This document shows, in pieces, positions 43,629-51,695 of a stretch of 64,000 nucleotides of DNA. Each line of letters begins with the position of its first letter. Position 1 is the first letter of the stretch. The stretch lies in contig NZ_RFFH01000001.1 in NCBI RefSeq assembly GCF_003696265.1, forward strand, positions 310,001-374,000. Reading direction: 5' to 3'. The notes below the pieces were generated by a model. The model made no database searches. It had not been told where the DNA came from and was given only the letters and a program-made list of their open reading frames with translations. The DNA comes from Nocardia stercoris (GTDB lineage Bacteria; Actinomycetota; Actinomycetes; Mycobacteriales; Mycobacteriaceae). Made by a program: the position numbers and the translations under genes.

Positions 43629-44156
43629 GTGGTGAACGTTTCGACGGAACACGAACACAGGACAGACCGCGGCGACAGCGAGCCGGGTGACGAATCCGCC
43701 GCCGCGCTCACCGACGCGCTGCTCACCGCATCGCGGCTGCTCATGGGCCTGTCCGCCCGCTCGATCGCCCATGTCGACGACACCATCACCATCCCGCAGT
43801 TCCGGACGCTGGTCATCCTGTCCACCCGCGGGCCGGTGAAGATCGCCGTCCTCGCCACCGAACTCGGCGTGCAGCCCTCCACCGCGACCCGCATGGTGGA
43901 CCGGCTCGTGGCGGCGGAACTGTTGGATCGCAAGCCGAATCCGCACTCGCGGCGCGAACAGATCATCGAACTGACCGAGCGCGGCCGGACCGTGGTACGG
44001 GAAGTGCTGGCCCGCCGCCGCGACGAGATCGCCGCGGTCGTGGCGCGGATGCCCGCACACGACCGCGCGGGCCTGATCGGCGGCCTGACCGCGTTCAGCG
44101 CCGCGGGCGGCGAATCCGTCGCAGGCCCGGGAAACGAGGGCTATCCGGCGTTGTGA
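43629..44156 (+). CDS. MarR-family transcriptional regulator
   Basis: 175 residues with a central winged helix: ITIPQFRTLVILSTRGPVKIAVLATELGVQPSTATRMVDRLVAAELLDRKPNPHSRREQIIELTERGR, typical of MarR. The first 25 residues are acidic and disordered. GTG at 43629 follows a CAGGAT -10 by 6 nt, so it is probably leaderless; the adjacent GTG at 43632 is an alternative. Its end overlaps the convergent permease gene by 62 nt. The divergent direct repeats at 43511-43536 are a candidate binding site. Ligand unknown. Confidence 0.9.
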   Translation: MVNVSTEHEHRTDRGDSEPGDESAAALTDALLTASRLLMGLSARSIAHVDDTITIPQFRTLVILSTRGPVKIAVLATELGVQPSTATRMVDRLVAAELLDRKPNPHSRREQIIELTERGRTVVREVLARRRDEIAAVVARMPAHDRAGLIGGLTAFSAAGGESVAGPGNEGYPAL

Positions 44157-44823
44157 GCCGGCGCAGCCGCCCGGTACCGGGTTCGCTCGCCCGCACCGCC
44201 AGCGCCAGCAGCCCGTCCAAGGCCAGGGCCAGCGCCGCCACCAGCAAGGCACCCACCAGCACCCGGTCGTAGCGGTACAGGCCGATCCCGTCGAAGATGT
44301 AGCGGCCCAGACCGCCCAGGTTCACATACGCCGCGATGGTCGCGGTGGCCACGACCTGCAGCGTCGCGCCGCGCAACCCGGTCAGCAGAACCGGCAGCGC
44401 ATTGGGGACCTCGACCCGTAACAGCACCTGCGACTCGGTCATGCCCATGGCCCGGGAGGCGTCCACGACCGCCGGGTCGACGGCCGCGATTCCCGCGTAG
44501 GCGCCCGCCAGCAGTGGCGGTATGCCGACGGTCAGCAATGCCAGCAGTGGCGGCAGCAGCCCGAGTCCGAGCAGCAGCACCACGAAGGTGAGCAGCCCCA
44601 GCGTGGGCAGCGCGCGCACGGCATTGGCGACCCCGACGACGACAGCGGCACCGCGCCGGGTGTGCCCGACCAGCAGGCCGACCGGCACCGCGATCACCGC
44701 CGACAGGCCGACCGCGAGCAGGCTGTACCAGAGGTGCTGCAGCAGCCGCTCGCCGATCCCGGTGGGGCCGGACCAGTTGGCGGCCGTGGTCAGGTAGTGC
44801 CAGGCCTCGACGAACAGGTTCAC
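44095..44823 (-). CDS. Osmoprotectant ABC transporter permease (OpuC/ProW type), second
   Basis: 242-residue inner-membrane permease. The binding-protein-dependent loop AYAGIAAVDPAVVDASRAMGMTESQVLLRVEVPNALP contains the EAA-type motif that contacts the ATPase. About five to six hydrophobic segments are present. GTG at 44823 overlaps the stop of the first permease gene by 4 nt. The basic C-terminus (LRRLTTPDSPRFPGLRRIRRPRR) runs 62 nt into the convergent marR gene. It works with the other permease, the ATPase and the binding lipoprotein to import quaternary amines such as choline or glycine betaine. Confidence 0.92.
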   Translation of the reverse strand: MNLFVEAWHYLTTAANWSGPTGIGERLLQHLWYSLLAVGLSAVIAVPVGLLVGHTRRGAAVVVGVANAVRALPTLGLLTFVVLLLGLGLLPPLLALLTVGIPPLLAGAYAGIAAVDPAVVDASRAMGMTESQVLLRVEVPNALPVLLTGLRGATLQVVATATIAAYVNLGGLGRYIFDGIGLYRYDRVLVGALLVAALALALDGLLALAVRASEPGTGRLRRLTTPDSPRFPGLRRIRRPRR

Positions 44824-45467
44824 GCGCCCGCTCCCGTCCGCCGCGCCCACGGTGTCGCCCACCGGCCGAACAGGAACAGAATTCGGTCCACGATCAGGGC
44901 CAGTACCAGCACCACCACGATGCCCGCCACGATCTCGTCGGGATAGTCGCGCTGATAGCCCTGGGTGAACAGCCGGCCGAGCCCACCGACTCCGATCAGC
45001 GCGCCCACGGTGACCATCGAGATGTTCGTGACCGCCACCACCCGCAGGTTCGCCACGAAAACCGGTAGCGCGAGCGGGAATTCGACAGTCAGGATGCGGC
45101 GCCAGCGTGGATGGCCGAGCGCGTCCGCGGCGTCGAGGACCGCGGCCGGCACGGTGTCCAGGGCGGCGGGCACCGCGATCACCAGCAGCGCGACCGAGTA
45201 GATGCTCAGGGTGAGCACGACATTCAGCGGATCGATGGTGGTGATCCCGACCAGCGGCGGAATGATCACCAGCAGGGCCAGCGACGGAATCGTGTACGCC
45301 ACACCGGCGGCGGTCACCACGGCGCGCCGCAGCCACGGCACCTGCCGGGCGAGCGTGCCCGCCGGGATCGCGATCACCAGCCCGATCAGCAAGGGCAGCA
45401 ACGCGAGCCGGAGATGGGTGGCGGCGTCGCCGCGGATCACACCGAAGTTGTCGACCAGGTAGCGCAT
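44820..45467 (-). CDS. Osmoprotectant ABC transporter permease (OpuC/ProW type), first
   Basis: 215-residue permease homologous to the downstream one. DAATHLRLALLPLLIGLVIAIPAGTLA begins the conserved core and the EAA loop is VPAAVLDAADALGHPRWRRILTVEFPLALP. ATG at 45467 follows the ATPase stop by 5 nt. Two different permeases, an ATPase and one lipoprotein are the standard four-gene OpuC/EgtU-type set. Tight spacing throughout indicates one operon read from 47610 to 44095. Confidence 0.92.
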   Translation of the reverse strand: MRYLVDNFGVIRGDAATHLRLALLPLLIGLVIAIPAGTLARQVPWLRRAVVTAAGVAYTIPSLALLVIIPPLVGITTIDPLNVVLTLSIYSVALLVIAVPAALDTVPAAVLDAADALGHPRWRRILTVEFPLALPVFVANLRVVAVTNISMVTVGALIGVGGLGRLFTQGYQRDYPDEIVAGIVVVLVLALIVDRILFLFGRWATPWARRTGAGA

Positions 45468-45472
45468 CGCCG

Positions 45473-46627
45473 TCAGCCCCGCGGCTCGGCGGCGCAGCGG
45501 GCCTTGTCCTCCGCGGAGCGCTGGCGGCTCAGTTCCGCCAGCACCGCAGGTGCCGCGATCCCGCCCCGGACGGCGCCCGAATCGTCCACGGCCACACCGA
45601 TACCCGACGGGGAGGAGATCGCGGCGTCGAGCGCCTGGCGCAGATCGCCGCCGGGCGGGTACAGCGATCCACCTGCGGCCGGGCGCGGGGGCTCCCCGGC
45701 GCGGACCGCGTCGACTCCGGCGGCGTCGATCCATCCGAGTGGCTTGCGGTCGGGGTCGACCACGAGGGCCCAGTCGCCGGTCTCCAAGCGCACCTGTGCG
45801 AGGTTTTCGATTGTGGTGGTGTGGATCTCGCCGATCAGGGCCGCGTCGTCGGCGGTCCGGAACGACAGCCCGCGGTAACCGCGGTCGCGCCCGACGAACT
45901 CGGCCACGAAGGAGTCGGCGGGCTGGGCCAGCAGGTCGCGGGGTGAGTCGTATTGCCGCAGGCTGCCGCCGTTCGCGTTCGGGTCGCTGTGGCCGAAGAC
46001 GGCGATCCGGTCCCCGAGCCGGACCGCCTCGTCGATGTCGTGGGTCACGAACACGATCGTCTTGCGCAATTCGCTCTGCAGCCGCAGCATTTCGGCCTGC
46101 AGCTCCTCACGCACCACCGGGTCGACTGCCGAGAACGGCTCGTCCATCAGCAGAATCGGCGGATCCGCCGCGAGGGCGCGGGCCACCCCGACACGCTGTT
46201 GCTGCCCGCCCGACAACTGTGCCGGATAGCGCTGGGCCAGTGCGCGATCCAGCCCGACCCGGTCCATCACCTCCAGGGCGGCGGCGCGGGCCGCGCGCCG
46301 GGAAGTCCCGCGCAGCACCGGCACCGTGGCCACGTTGTCGAGCACGGTCCGGTGCGGCAGCAGGCCGCCGCTCTGGATCACGTACCCGATCCCCAGCCGC
46401 AGCCGCACCGGGTCGACGGTGGCGAGATCGTTGCCGCCCACGGTGATCCGGCCCGCGCTGGGCGTGACCATCCGGTTGATCATCCGCATCGACGTGGTCT
46501 TGCCGCACCCCGACGGCCCGACGAAGACGGTGAACGAGCCGGATTCGATCCGCAGATCCAGGCCGGCGACGGCGGTGGTGCCGTCGGGGAAGGTCTTGGC
46601 GACGCCGTGGAACTCGATCTCACTCAT
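45473..46627 (-). CDS. Osmoprotectant ABC transporter ATPase (OpuCA/ProV type)
   Basis: 384 residues. Walker A VGPSGCGKTTSMRMINRM (the 'RMIN' extension is typical of ProV/OpuA ATPases), signature LSGGQQQRVGVARALA, Walker B ILLMDEPFSAVDP and H-loop THDIDEA. The C-terminal 130 residues resemble a degenerate CBS region, which in OpuA-type transporters senses ionic strength or c-di-AMP, but only one clear CBS-like unit is visible. ATG at 46627; it follows the binding-protein gene after 11 nt. It energises uptake of the substrate bound by the lipoprotein. Confidence 0.93.
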   Translation of the reverse strand: MSEIEFHGVAKTFPDGTTAVAGLDLRIESGSFTVFVGPSGCGKTTSMRMINRMVTPSAGRITVGGNDLATVDPVRLRLGIGYVIQSGGLLPHRTVLDNVATVPVLRGTSRRAARAAALEVMDRVGLDRALAQRYPAQLSGGQQQRVGVARALAADPPILLMDEPFSAVDPVVREELQAEMLRLQSELRKTIVFVTHDIDEAVRLGDRIAVFGHSDPNANGGSLRQYDSPRDLLAQPADSFVAEFVGRDRGYRGLSFRTADDAALIGEIHTTTIENLAQVRLETGDWALVVDPDRKPLGWIDAAGVDAVRAGEPPRPAAGGSLYPPGGDLRQALDAAISSPSGIGVAVDDSGAVRGGIAAPAVLAELSRQRSAEDKARCAAEPRG

Positions 46628-46638
46628 CGGTTCGCCCG

Positions 46639-47610
46639 CTACCCGATCGGCTGGTCGAGGTGGTGGGCGGCCGTCCACGCCTTCGCGGCCGCGGCCGGTT
46701 CGGTCTTGCTCGCCCCGGACACCGCCTCGTTGAGCGCCAGCAGCTGATCGGTGGTGAGTTGCGCCGATACCGCGTTCAATACGGCGGTCGCGCGGTCGGA
46801 CTTCTTGCGGGCGTTGAACAGCGGGACCACGTTCTGGGCCGAGAAGTTGTGCAGCGGATCGGCCAGCACCACCAGATCGTTCGCGGCCAGCGCGGGGGAG
46901 GTGGTGAAGATATCGGCGGCGTCGACCTGCCCGGAAGTGAGCGCCCGGACCGTGGCGGGTCCGCCGCCGTCGGCGATCGGCACGAACGCGCCGGGCGAGA
47001 TGGTCAGGTGGTAGGTCTCTTTCAGGCCGGGCAGGCCGTCGGGCCGCTCCTGGAATTCGGCCATGCCCGCGAACTTCACCTCGCCGGAGTGCGCGGCGAG
47101 ATCGGCGATCGACTGCAGGTGCCAGCGGTCGGCGGTGGCCCGGGTGACGACGACCGCGTCGGAATCCTGTCCGGGTGCGGGCGTCGCGACGGCCAGATCC
47201 GGGCCCAGCGCGCCCGCGAGCGCCCGCTCGATCTCCGGTTCGGCGGACACTGTGGCCTTGGGGTCCAAGTACCGCAGCAGGTTTCCGGTGTAGTCGGGCA
47301 GCACGCTCACCGAACACTGCCGCAGCGCCGGCACGTAGGCCTCCCGGCTGCCGATGCCCGGTTTGGTGTCGACGGTGAAACCGTTGGCGCGCAACGCTTC
47401 CGCGTACACGTCGGCGACGGTCTCGGATTCGGGGAAGTTCGCGGAGCCGACCGTCAGCCGCGACGGGTCGGCATCGCAGTGTCCCGAACCGGCCAGTGGA
47501 TCGGAGTTGCCGCAGGCGGTCAGGGCGGCCGCGACGGCGAACACGACGGCCGCGACCGGGAAACGCGGTACGGGACGGCGTCGCGGTGCCGCGGGGATGC
47601 AGGCTTTCAC
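46639..47610 (-). CDS. Osmoprotectant-binding lipoprotein (OpuAC-like)
   Basis: 323-residue substrate-binding lipoprotein. The signal ends in the lipobox LTAC (AAALTACGNSDP), and the OpuAC domain begins LTVGSANFPESETVADVYAEALRANGFTVD. DYTGNLLRYL is a hallmark of the choline/betaine-binding OpuCC/EgtU group. GTG at 47610 is chosen because AAGGACA lies 4-6 nt upstream and the signal peptide then begins properly; a reading from 47682 would add a charged stretch. First gene of the uptake operon. Substrate could be glycine betaine, choline or ergothioneine. Confidence 0.92.
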   Translation of the reverse strand: MKACIPAAPRRRPVPRFPVAAVVFAVAAALTACGNSDPLAGSGHCDADPSRLTVGSANFPESETVADVYAEALRANGFTVDTKPGIGSREAYVPALRQCSVSVLPDYTGNLLRYLDPKATVSAEPEIERALAGALGPDLAVATPAPGQDSDAVVVTRATADRWHLQSIADLAAHSGEVKFAGMAEFQERPDGLPGLKETYHLTISPGAFVPIADGGGPATVRALTSGQVDAADIFTTSPALAANDLVVLADPLHNFSAQNVVPLFNARKKSDRATAVLNAVSAQLTTDQLLALNEAVSGASKTEPAAAAKAWTAAHHLDQPIG

Positions 47611-47822
47611 AAGTGTCCTTCCGAAGCGCGTGCGTGCGGACCGGTCCGGGGATCCGGCTCGTCCATCATGCCGGGGATGCACGGTTGGGAAGGTGCGTGA
47701 GACGAGTGTCGCCGGACCCGATCGGTGCCCCGGCTACCATGCGATCCGGACGTTCTCGTCCGCTCGTCCGTACCGCCTGCCGGGTGGTCAACAGTGTGTC
47801 ACGAGGGAGTGGGTGTCGCAGG

Positions 47823-48758
47823 ATGCGTTTCCCAGCCGCAGTGCGGCTCGTCGCCGGCGCGACCGCCGCGCTGGCCGTGTCCTGCTCGAACGCGCCACAG
47901 CCGGCCGAGATCACGGTCGGTGCCGGTGATTCCGCGCAGTCCGAACTGATCGGCCAGATCTACGCGCAAGCACTGGCGCGTACCGGCGCCCACACCGCCG
48001 TGCGGACCGGGCTCGGGCAGCGCGCGGATCTGCTGGCCGCGCTCGACGCCGGCACCGTCACCCTGGTCGGCGACACCAGCGGAGATCTGCTGGCCACCTT
48101 CGATCCCGGCTCCCCGGCCCGCAAGCCCGACCGCTCGTCGGTGGCCGACCCCGCGGTGCCGACGGTCGCGGACGCGCTGAGCCGGGCCCTGCCGCAGGGC
48201 CTGGCCACCTCCGATATCGCCGACGGCACCGATCTGCGGCCCGAGTTCGTGCTCACCCCCGCGACCGCCGCGCACCAGCCGGCGACCCTGGCCGCGCTGG
48301 CGCCGCACTGCGGCGAACTGACGGTCGGGGTGGCCGCCGGCCACGCCCTGGACCCGCTGCGCCCGGCGCCGGACCCGGAACACGACGTGCTGGCGCCACT
48401 GCGGGCCGCCGGCTGCGACATCACCAACTCGACGGTGTTCACCGACGACCTCGCGCTGCGGACCGCGCTGCGGGACGGACGGGTCGACGCCGGGGTTCTG
48501 ACCGCCCCGGCGGCGCTGCTGCCGGGCGGCGCGGGCGAGCTGGTGACCGTCGCCGACGATACCTACGTCTTCCGCGCCCGCAACGAACTGCCGCTGCTGC
48601 GGTCCGGCGCGCTCTCCGACACCCAGGTGAAGAAGCTGAACTACGTTGCCGGAGAGCTGAATACGGCTGAATTCTGCGCCGCGGTGCGGCAGGTGCGCGA
48701 CGAGCACGCCTCGGCCGCCGACGTCGCGCGAACGTGGTTGGACGCACACGGACTGTAA
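47823..48758 (+). CDS. Second, divergent OpuAC-like lipoprotein
   Basis: 311 residues. Short signal peptide with lipobox LAVSC (cysteine near residue 21), then a diverged OpuAC-type domain: EITVGAGDSAQSELIGQIYAQALARTGAHTAVRTGLGQRADLLAALDAGTVTLVGDTSGDLLATFDP parallels the start of the neighbouring binding protein (including the DYTGNLL-like position, here DTSGDLL). It is transcribed divergently from the uptake operon, 212 nt away, so it may supply an alternative specificity or a sensory function. ATG at 47823 is weakly supported (GCAGG directly upstream); GTG at 47796 is possible. Confidence 0.8.
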   Translation: MRFPAAVRLVAGATAALAVSCSNAPQPAEITVGAGDSAQSELIGQIYAQALARTGAHTAVRTGLGQRADLLAALDAGTVTLVGDTSGDLLATFDPGSPARKPDRSSVADPAVPTVADALSRALPQGLATSDIADGTDLRPEFVLTPATAAHQPATLAALAPHCGELTVGVAAGHALDPLRPAPDPEHDVLAPLRAAGCDITNSTVFTDDLALRTALRDGRVDAGVLTAPAALLPGGAGELVTVADDTYVFRARNELPLLRSGALSDTQVKKLNYVAGELNTAEFCAAVRQVRDEHASAADVARTWLDAHGL

Positions 48759-48916
48759 GGCGGTCGCACTGCCGCGCCCGCTCGATGCGCCGTCGTAGTG
48801 GACTTGCCGCGCCGTCGTGCCCGGCTTGCCGTACAACGGCGGCGGATCTGTGCTCACAATGGACCAGCAATCCGCGGCCTGCCCTGCGGTGCGCCATGAT
48901 CGGATAGGAGATCGCA

Positions 48917-50470
48917 GTGTCCACCGCTTCGGCACCCAGCCGGCATCGCCCGGCGATCGCGCTCGTCACCGTGACCGCGGTGCTGTTCGTGACCTTCCTC
49001 GACACCACCATCGTGAGTGTCACCCTCGCCGACATCCAGGAGCAGTTGCATGCCGGGGTCGCGTCGCTGCAGTGGGTGATCAACGCCTACACCCTGACCT
49101 TCGCGGCCCTGATGTTGAGCGGCGGCAGCCTGGGCGACCGGTTCGGCCGCAAGAAAGTGATGGTGGCCGGGCTGGTTGTGTTCTGCGCGGGCTCGGTGGT
49201 CGCGGCGCTGGCGCAGAACGTGACCGCGCTGGTGGTGGGCCGGGCGGTGATGGGGGTCGGCGCGGCCGGGTCCGAGCCGGGAACGCTGTCGGTGCTGCGG
49301 CACCTTTATCCGGATCGAGCCGCGCGCGCCAAGGCCCTCGGATTGTGGGCGGCGGTATCGGGTTTGGCGTTGGCGCTGGGACCGGTGCTGGGCGGGCTGC
49401 TGCTCGACAGTTTCGGCTGGCGGTCGGTGTTCTGGTTCAACCTGGCGTTCGGTGTGGTGGTGCTGGCCGCGACGGCGCTGTTCGTGCCGGACAGTTCCGA
49501 CCCGCAGCCGGGCCGGTTCGACTGGACCGGATTCGTGCTCGGCGCAGTGGGTCTCGCCACGATCATCTACGCGGTGATCGCCGGTGAGCGGACCGGCTAT
49601 CGGACCGCCGAGATGGTGACGTTGTTCGTGATCGGCGGGCTGGCGCTGGCCGGATTCGTGCTAATGGAGTTGCGGGTTCGTAATCCGCTGATCCAATTCG
49701 CCTATCTGGGAAAGCCTTCGGTGCGCAGTGCGCTGCTGGTGGCGTTCGCGGTGTACTTCGGCGTGTTCTCGATCTTCTTCTTCACCGCGCTGTATCTACA
49801 GGTGGTGATGGGGTATTCGGGGATGCGGACCTCGGCGCTGTTCACGCCGATGGCGATCGCGATCATCGGTGGTTCACTGCTGTCCGGGCTGTGGGTGGCG
49901 CGGCAGGGGGCGCGGATTCCGATGCTGGTCGGCTGTGTGCTGGCGGCGGCGGGTCTGCTGGTGACCCGCGAACTGCTCTCCGGCACCATCGAATTCGGCT
50001 CGCTGTCGGCGGCCATGGCGCTGGCCGGGCTCGGTTTCGGGGTGGCGATCGTGCCGTTGACCTCGGCCGTGCTGTCCGGTGTGCCGGCCGCGCATTCGGG
50101 GATGGCGGCAGCGGCCACCAACACGATGCGCCAGGTGGGCGCCGTAGTCGGTGTCGCCGCGCTGGGCTCGGTGGTGAACTCGTATCTGACCGGCGACTTG
50201 GCCGCGAAACTGAACCGCGACCCGTTCTACCGGTCGATGACCTCGATGGTGGTGGATGCGGTGCAGACCGGTTCGGCCCCCAACGGCGGCACCATCCGCG
50301 GCCCGCACAGCGCCCCGGTGATGAAGCTGCTGAAGCTCGCTTTCGCCTCCTTCGAGCACGGCGTGAGCATGGCCCTACTGGTCTCGGCGGTCCTGATCCT
50401 GATCGCGGCGGCGCTGGCCGCGATCGCGACCCGGGGTGAGCGCGCGACGGCCGGGTTCGACGCCGACTGA
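48917..50470 (+). CDS. MFS drug exporter, DHA2 (14-TM) family, copy 1
   Basis: 517 residues, about fourteen hydrophobic segments. LFVTFLDTTIVSVTLADIQEQL (TM1 motif D1-like), GGSLGDRFGRKKVMVAG (motif A) and RAVMGVGAAGSEPGTLSVLRHLYPDRAARAKALGLWAAVSGLALALGPVLGG (motifs B and C) identify a QacA/EmrB-type proton antiporter. GTG at 48917 has AGGAGA 6-8 nt upstream. The protein is closely similar to the product at 51696, including the segment GRPSVRSAL/GKPSVRSAL and the C-terminus, so the two are duplicates. Substrate unknown. Confidence 0.93.
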   Translation: MSTASAPSRHRPAIALVTVTAVLFVTFLDTTIVSVTLADIQEQLHAGVASLQWVINAYTLTFAALMLSGGSLGDRFGRKKVMVAGLVVFCAGSVVAALAQNVTALVVGRAVMGVGAAGSEPGTLSVLRHLYPDRAARAKALGLWAAVSGLALALGPVLGGLLLDSFGWRSVFWFNLAFGVVVLAATALFVPDSSDPQPGRFDWTGFVLGAVGLATIIYAVIAGERTGYRTAEMVTLFVIGGLALAGFVLMELRVRNPLIQFAYLGKPSVRSALLVAFAVYFGVFSIFFFTALYLQVVMGYSGMRTSALFTPMAIAIIGGSLLSGLWVARQGARIPMLVGCVLAAAGLLVTRELLSGTIEFGSLSAAMALAGLGFGVAIVPLTSAVLSGVPAAHSGMAAAATNTMRQVGAVVGVAALGSVVNSYLTGDLAAKLNRDPFYRSMTSMVVDAVQTGSAPNGGTIRGPHSAPVMKLLKLAFASFEHGVSMALLVSAVLILIAAALAAIATRGERATAGFDAD

Positions 50471-50480
50471 GTGCCTCAGG

Positions 50481-50527
50481 GCCGGAGTGGGTACCGGAGC
50501 GTGACCACGCCGGCCCGGCACTCCGGC
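50481..50527 (+). terminator. Stem-loop downstream of MFS copy 1
   Basis: GCCGGAGTG (50481-50489) and CACTCCGGC (50519-50527) form a perfect 9-bp stem with a structured 29-nt loop just after the stop at 50470. Confidence 0.45.
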
Positions 50528-50620
50528 GAATAGCTACTGCGGACCGAGTTCGGCCCTGCCCGATTCGCGTCAATTTCGATACGATGTCTCCCGAATGTCT
50601 TTGGGCGGGAAGGACATCGG

Positions 50621-51055
50621 ATGCTATCGAGGCGGCTCGCAATTCGGGTGGCGGCGATCGTCGCGCTGGCGTGCGGGTGGCCGGCGGCCCCCGCCCAGGC
50701 CGATCCGCTGCCGCAGTGGACACCGTTCGGCACCACGATCTACACCTTCGGTGACGCGAAGTTCTGTACCGGCACCATCGCTGTCGCGTTGGAGGCGGCG
50801 CACGGCCGGCCCGGGCACGTGCTCGCGCACATCGCTCCGCTGGGCTACCAGCGGGGTCCGTGCGGCAACCATGTCGTGCTGGGCTGGGTCGGATCGGCCG
50901 GTGCGCGATCGGATCTCGTCTACGTGTGGGCGGGCGTGACGCCCGGCACCGCCGTGACCGAGGACCTCTGGGTGGGAACGGGATTCGCGAAACTCATGGC
51001 CGACACCTGGCCGCCGCAGGGGACGTTCACCGAGTGGTACATGGTGGTGCCCTGA
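50621..51055 (+). CDS. Small secreted protein, unknown
   Basis: 144 residues: signal peptide (LSRRLAIRVAAIVALACGWPAAPAQA), then a mature domain with two cysteines (KFCTGTIAVAL and RGPCGNHVVL) likely paired, and an aromatic-rich C-terminus (GTFTEWYMVVP). No family recognised, though this 'TIYTFGDAKFCTGTI' style is seen in nocardial exported proteins. ATG at 50621 has GGGAAGGA 8-9 nt upstream. Lies between the two MFS copies and may be part of the duplicated unit or an insertion into it. Confidence 0.8.
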   Translation: MLSRRLAIRVAAIVALACGWPAAPAQADPLPQWTPFGTTIYTFGDAKFCTGTIAVALEAAHGRPGHVLAHIAPLGYQRGPCGNHVVLGWVGSAGARSDLVYVWAGVTPGTAVTEDLWVGTGFAKLMADTWPPQGTFTEWYMVVP

Positions 51056-51185
51056 CTCCGCCGCAGGAGATCTCGGCTTCGCGACGATCACGCCGACGAG
51101 CCGTTATCCGGCCTCGGACCGGCCGGGGGCGGACGTACCCTGACGTGACCGATCGGCAGACCGTCTCGCAGAGGGAGGCCGAAAA

Positions 51186-51686
51186 ATGGTCCCGTCCAAC
51201 GCTCGTGCCCCACATCGCATCCGGCGCGGTGCCGGATTGCTCGTCGTCGCCGCGCTCACCGTGCCGCTGACGGCCTGCGGCGGATCGTCTTCGAAGCACG
51301 CGGCACCAACCACCGGTGAACCGACCGTGACCGAGGCCGTCACCACCGTCTTCCAGCAGTTCTTCGACGGCAATACCCCTGCGGCGCAGAAGATCTCGCT
51401 ACTGGAGAACGGCGCGCAGTTCGCCGACGCGATCAACGCGCAGGCCGGGTCGCCGATGGCCAAGAGCACCACCGCCACGGTGCAGAACGTGGCCAGCTCC
51501 GGCACCGACCACGTCGACGTCACCTACACCATCCTGCTCGCCGGGACGGCGGCGCTGTCCGGGCAGCGCGGCGGCGCGGTGCGCGCCGCCGGTGGCTGGA
51601 AGGTCACCGCGGCGACGTTCTGCGCGTTGCTGACGCTGGAGGGGAACCCGCCGGCCGCCTGCGCCGGCGTGCCGCCGATCGGATAG
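51186..51686 (+). CDS. MTB12-like (low molecular weight antigen) lipoprotein
   Basis: 166 residues. Signal peptide with lipobox LTAC (PLTACGGSSSK, cysteine near 31), then a domain with FFDGNTPAAQKISLLENGAQFADAINAQ and a C-terminal GGWKVTAATFCALLTLEG...ACAGVPPIG, which resembles the MTB12/CFP-2 antigen fold found in mycolic-acid bacteria. Two C-terminal cysteines may pair. ATG at 51186 has GAGGGAGG 12-16 nt upstream, a little far. Its stop lies 9 nt before the GTG of MFS copy 2, so the pair is probably one operon. Role unknown. Confidence 0.8.
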   Translation: MVPSNARAPHRIRRGAGLLVVAALTVPLTACGGSSSKHAAPTTGEPTVTEAVTTVFQQFFDGNTPAAQKISLLENGAQFADAINAQAGSPMAKSTTATVQNVASSGTDHVDVTYTILLAGTAALSGQRGGAVRAAGGWKVTAATFCALLTLEGNPPAACAGVPPIG

Positions 51687-51695
51687 GAGACCGCG

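Noticed and set aside
48787..48830. Two adjacent 22-bp repeats (GCGCCGTCGT...CTTGCC, 17/22 identical) after the second binding lipoprotein gene.
   Set aside because: Only two imperfect copies in GC-rich intergenic sequence; no other instance seen and no structural meaning found.
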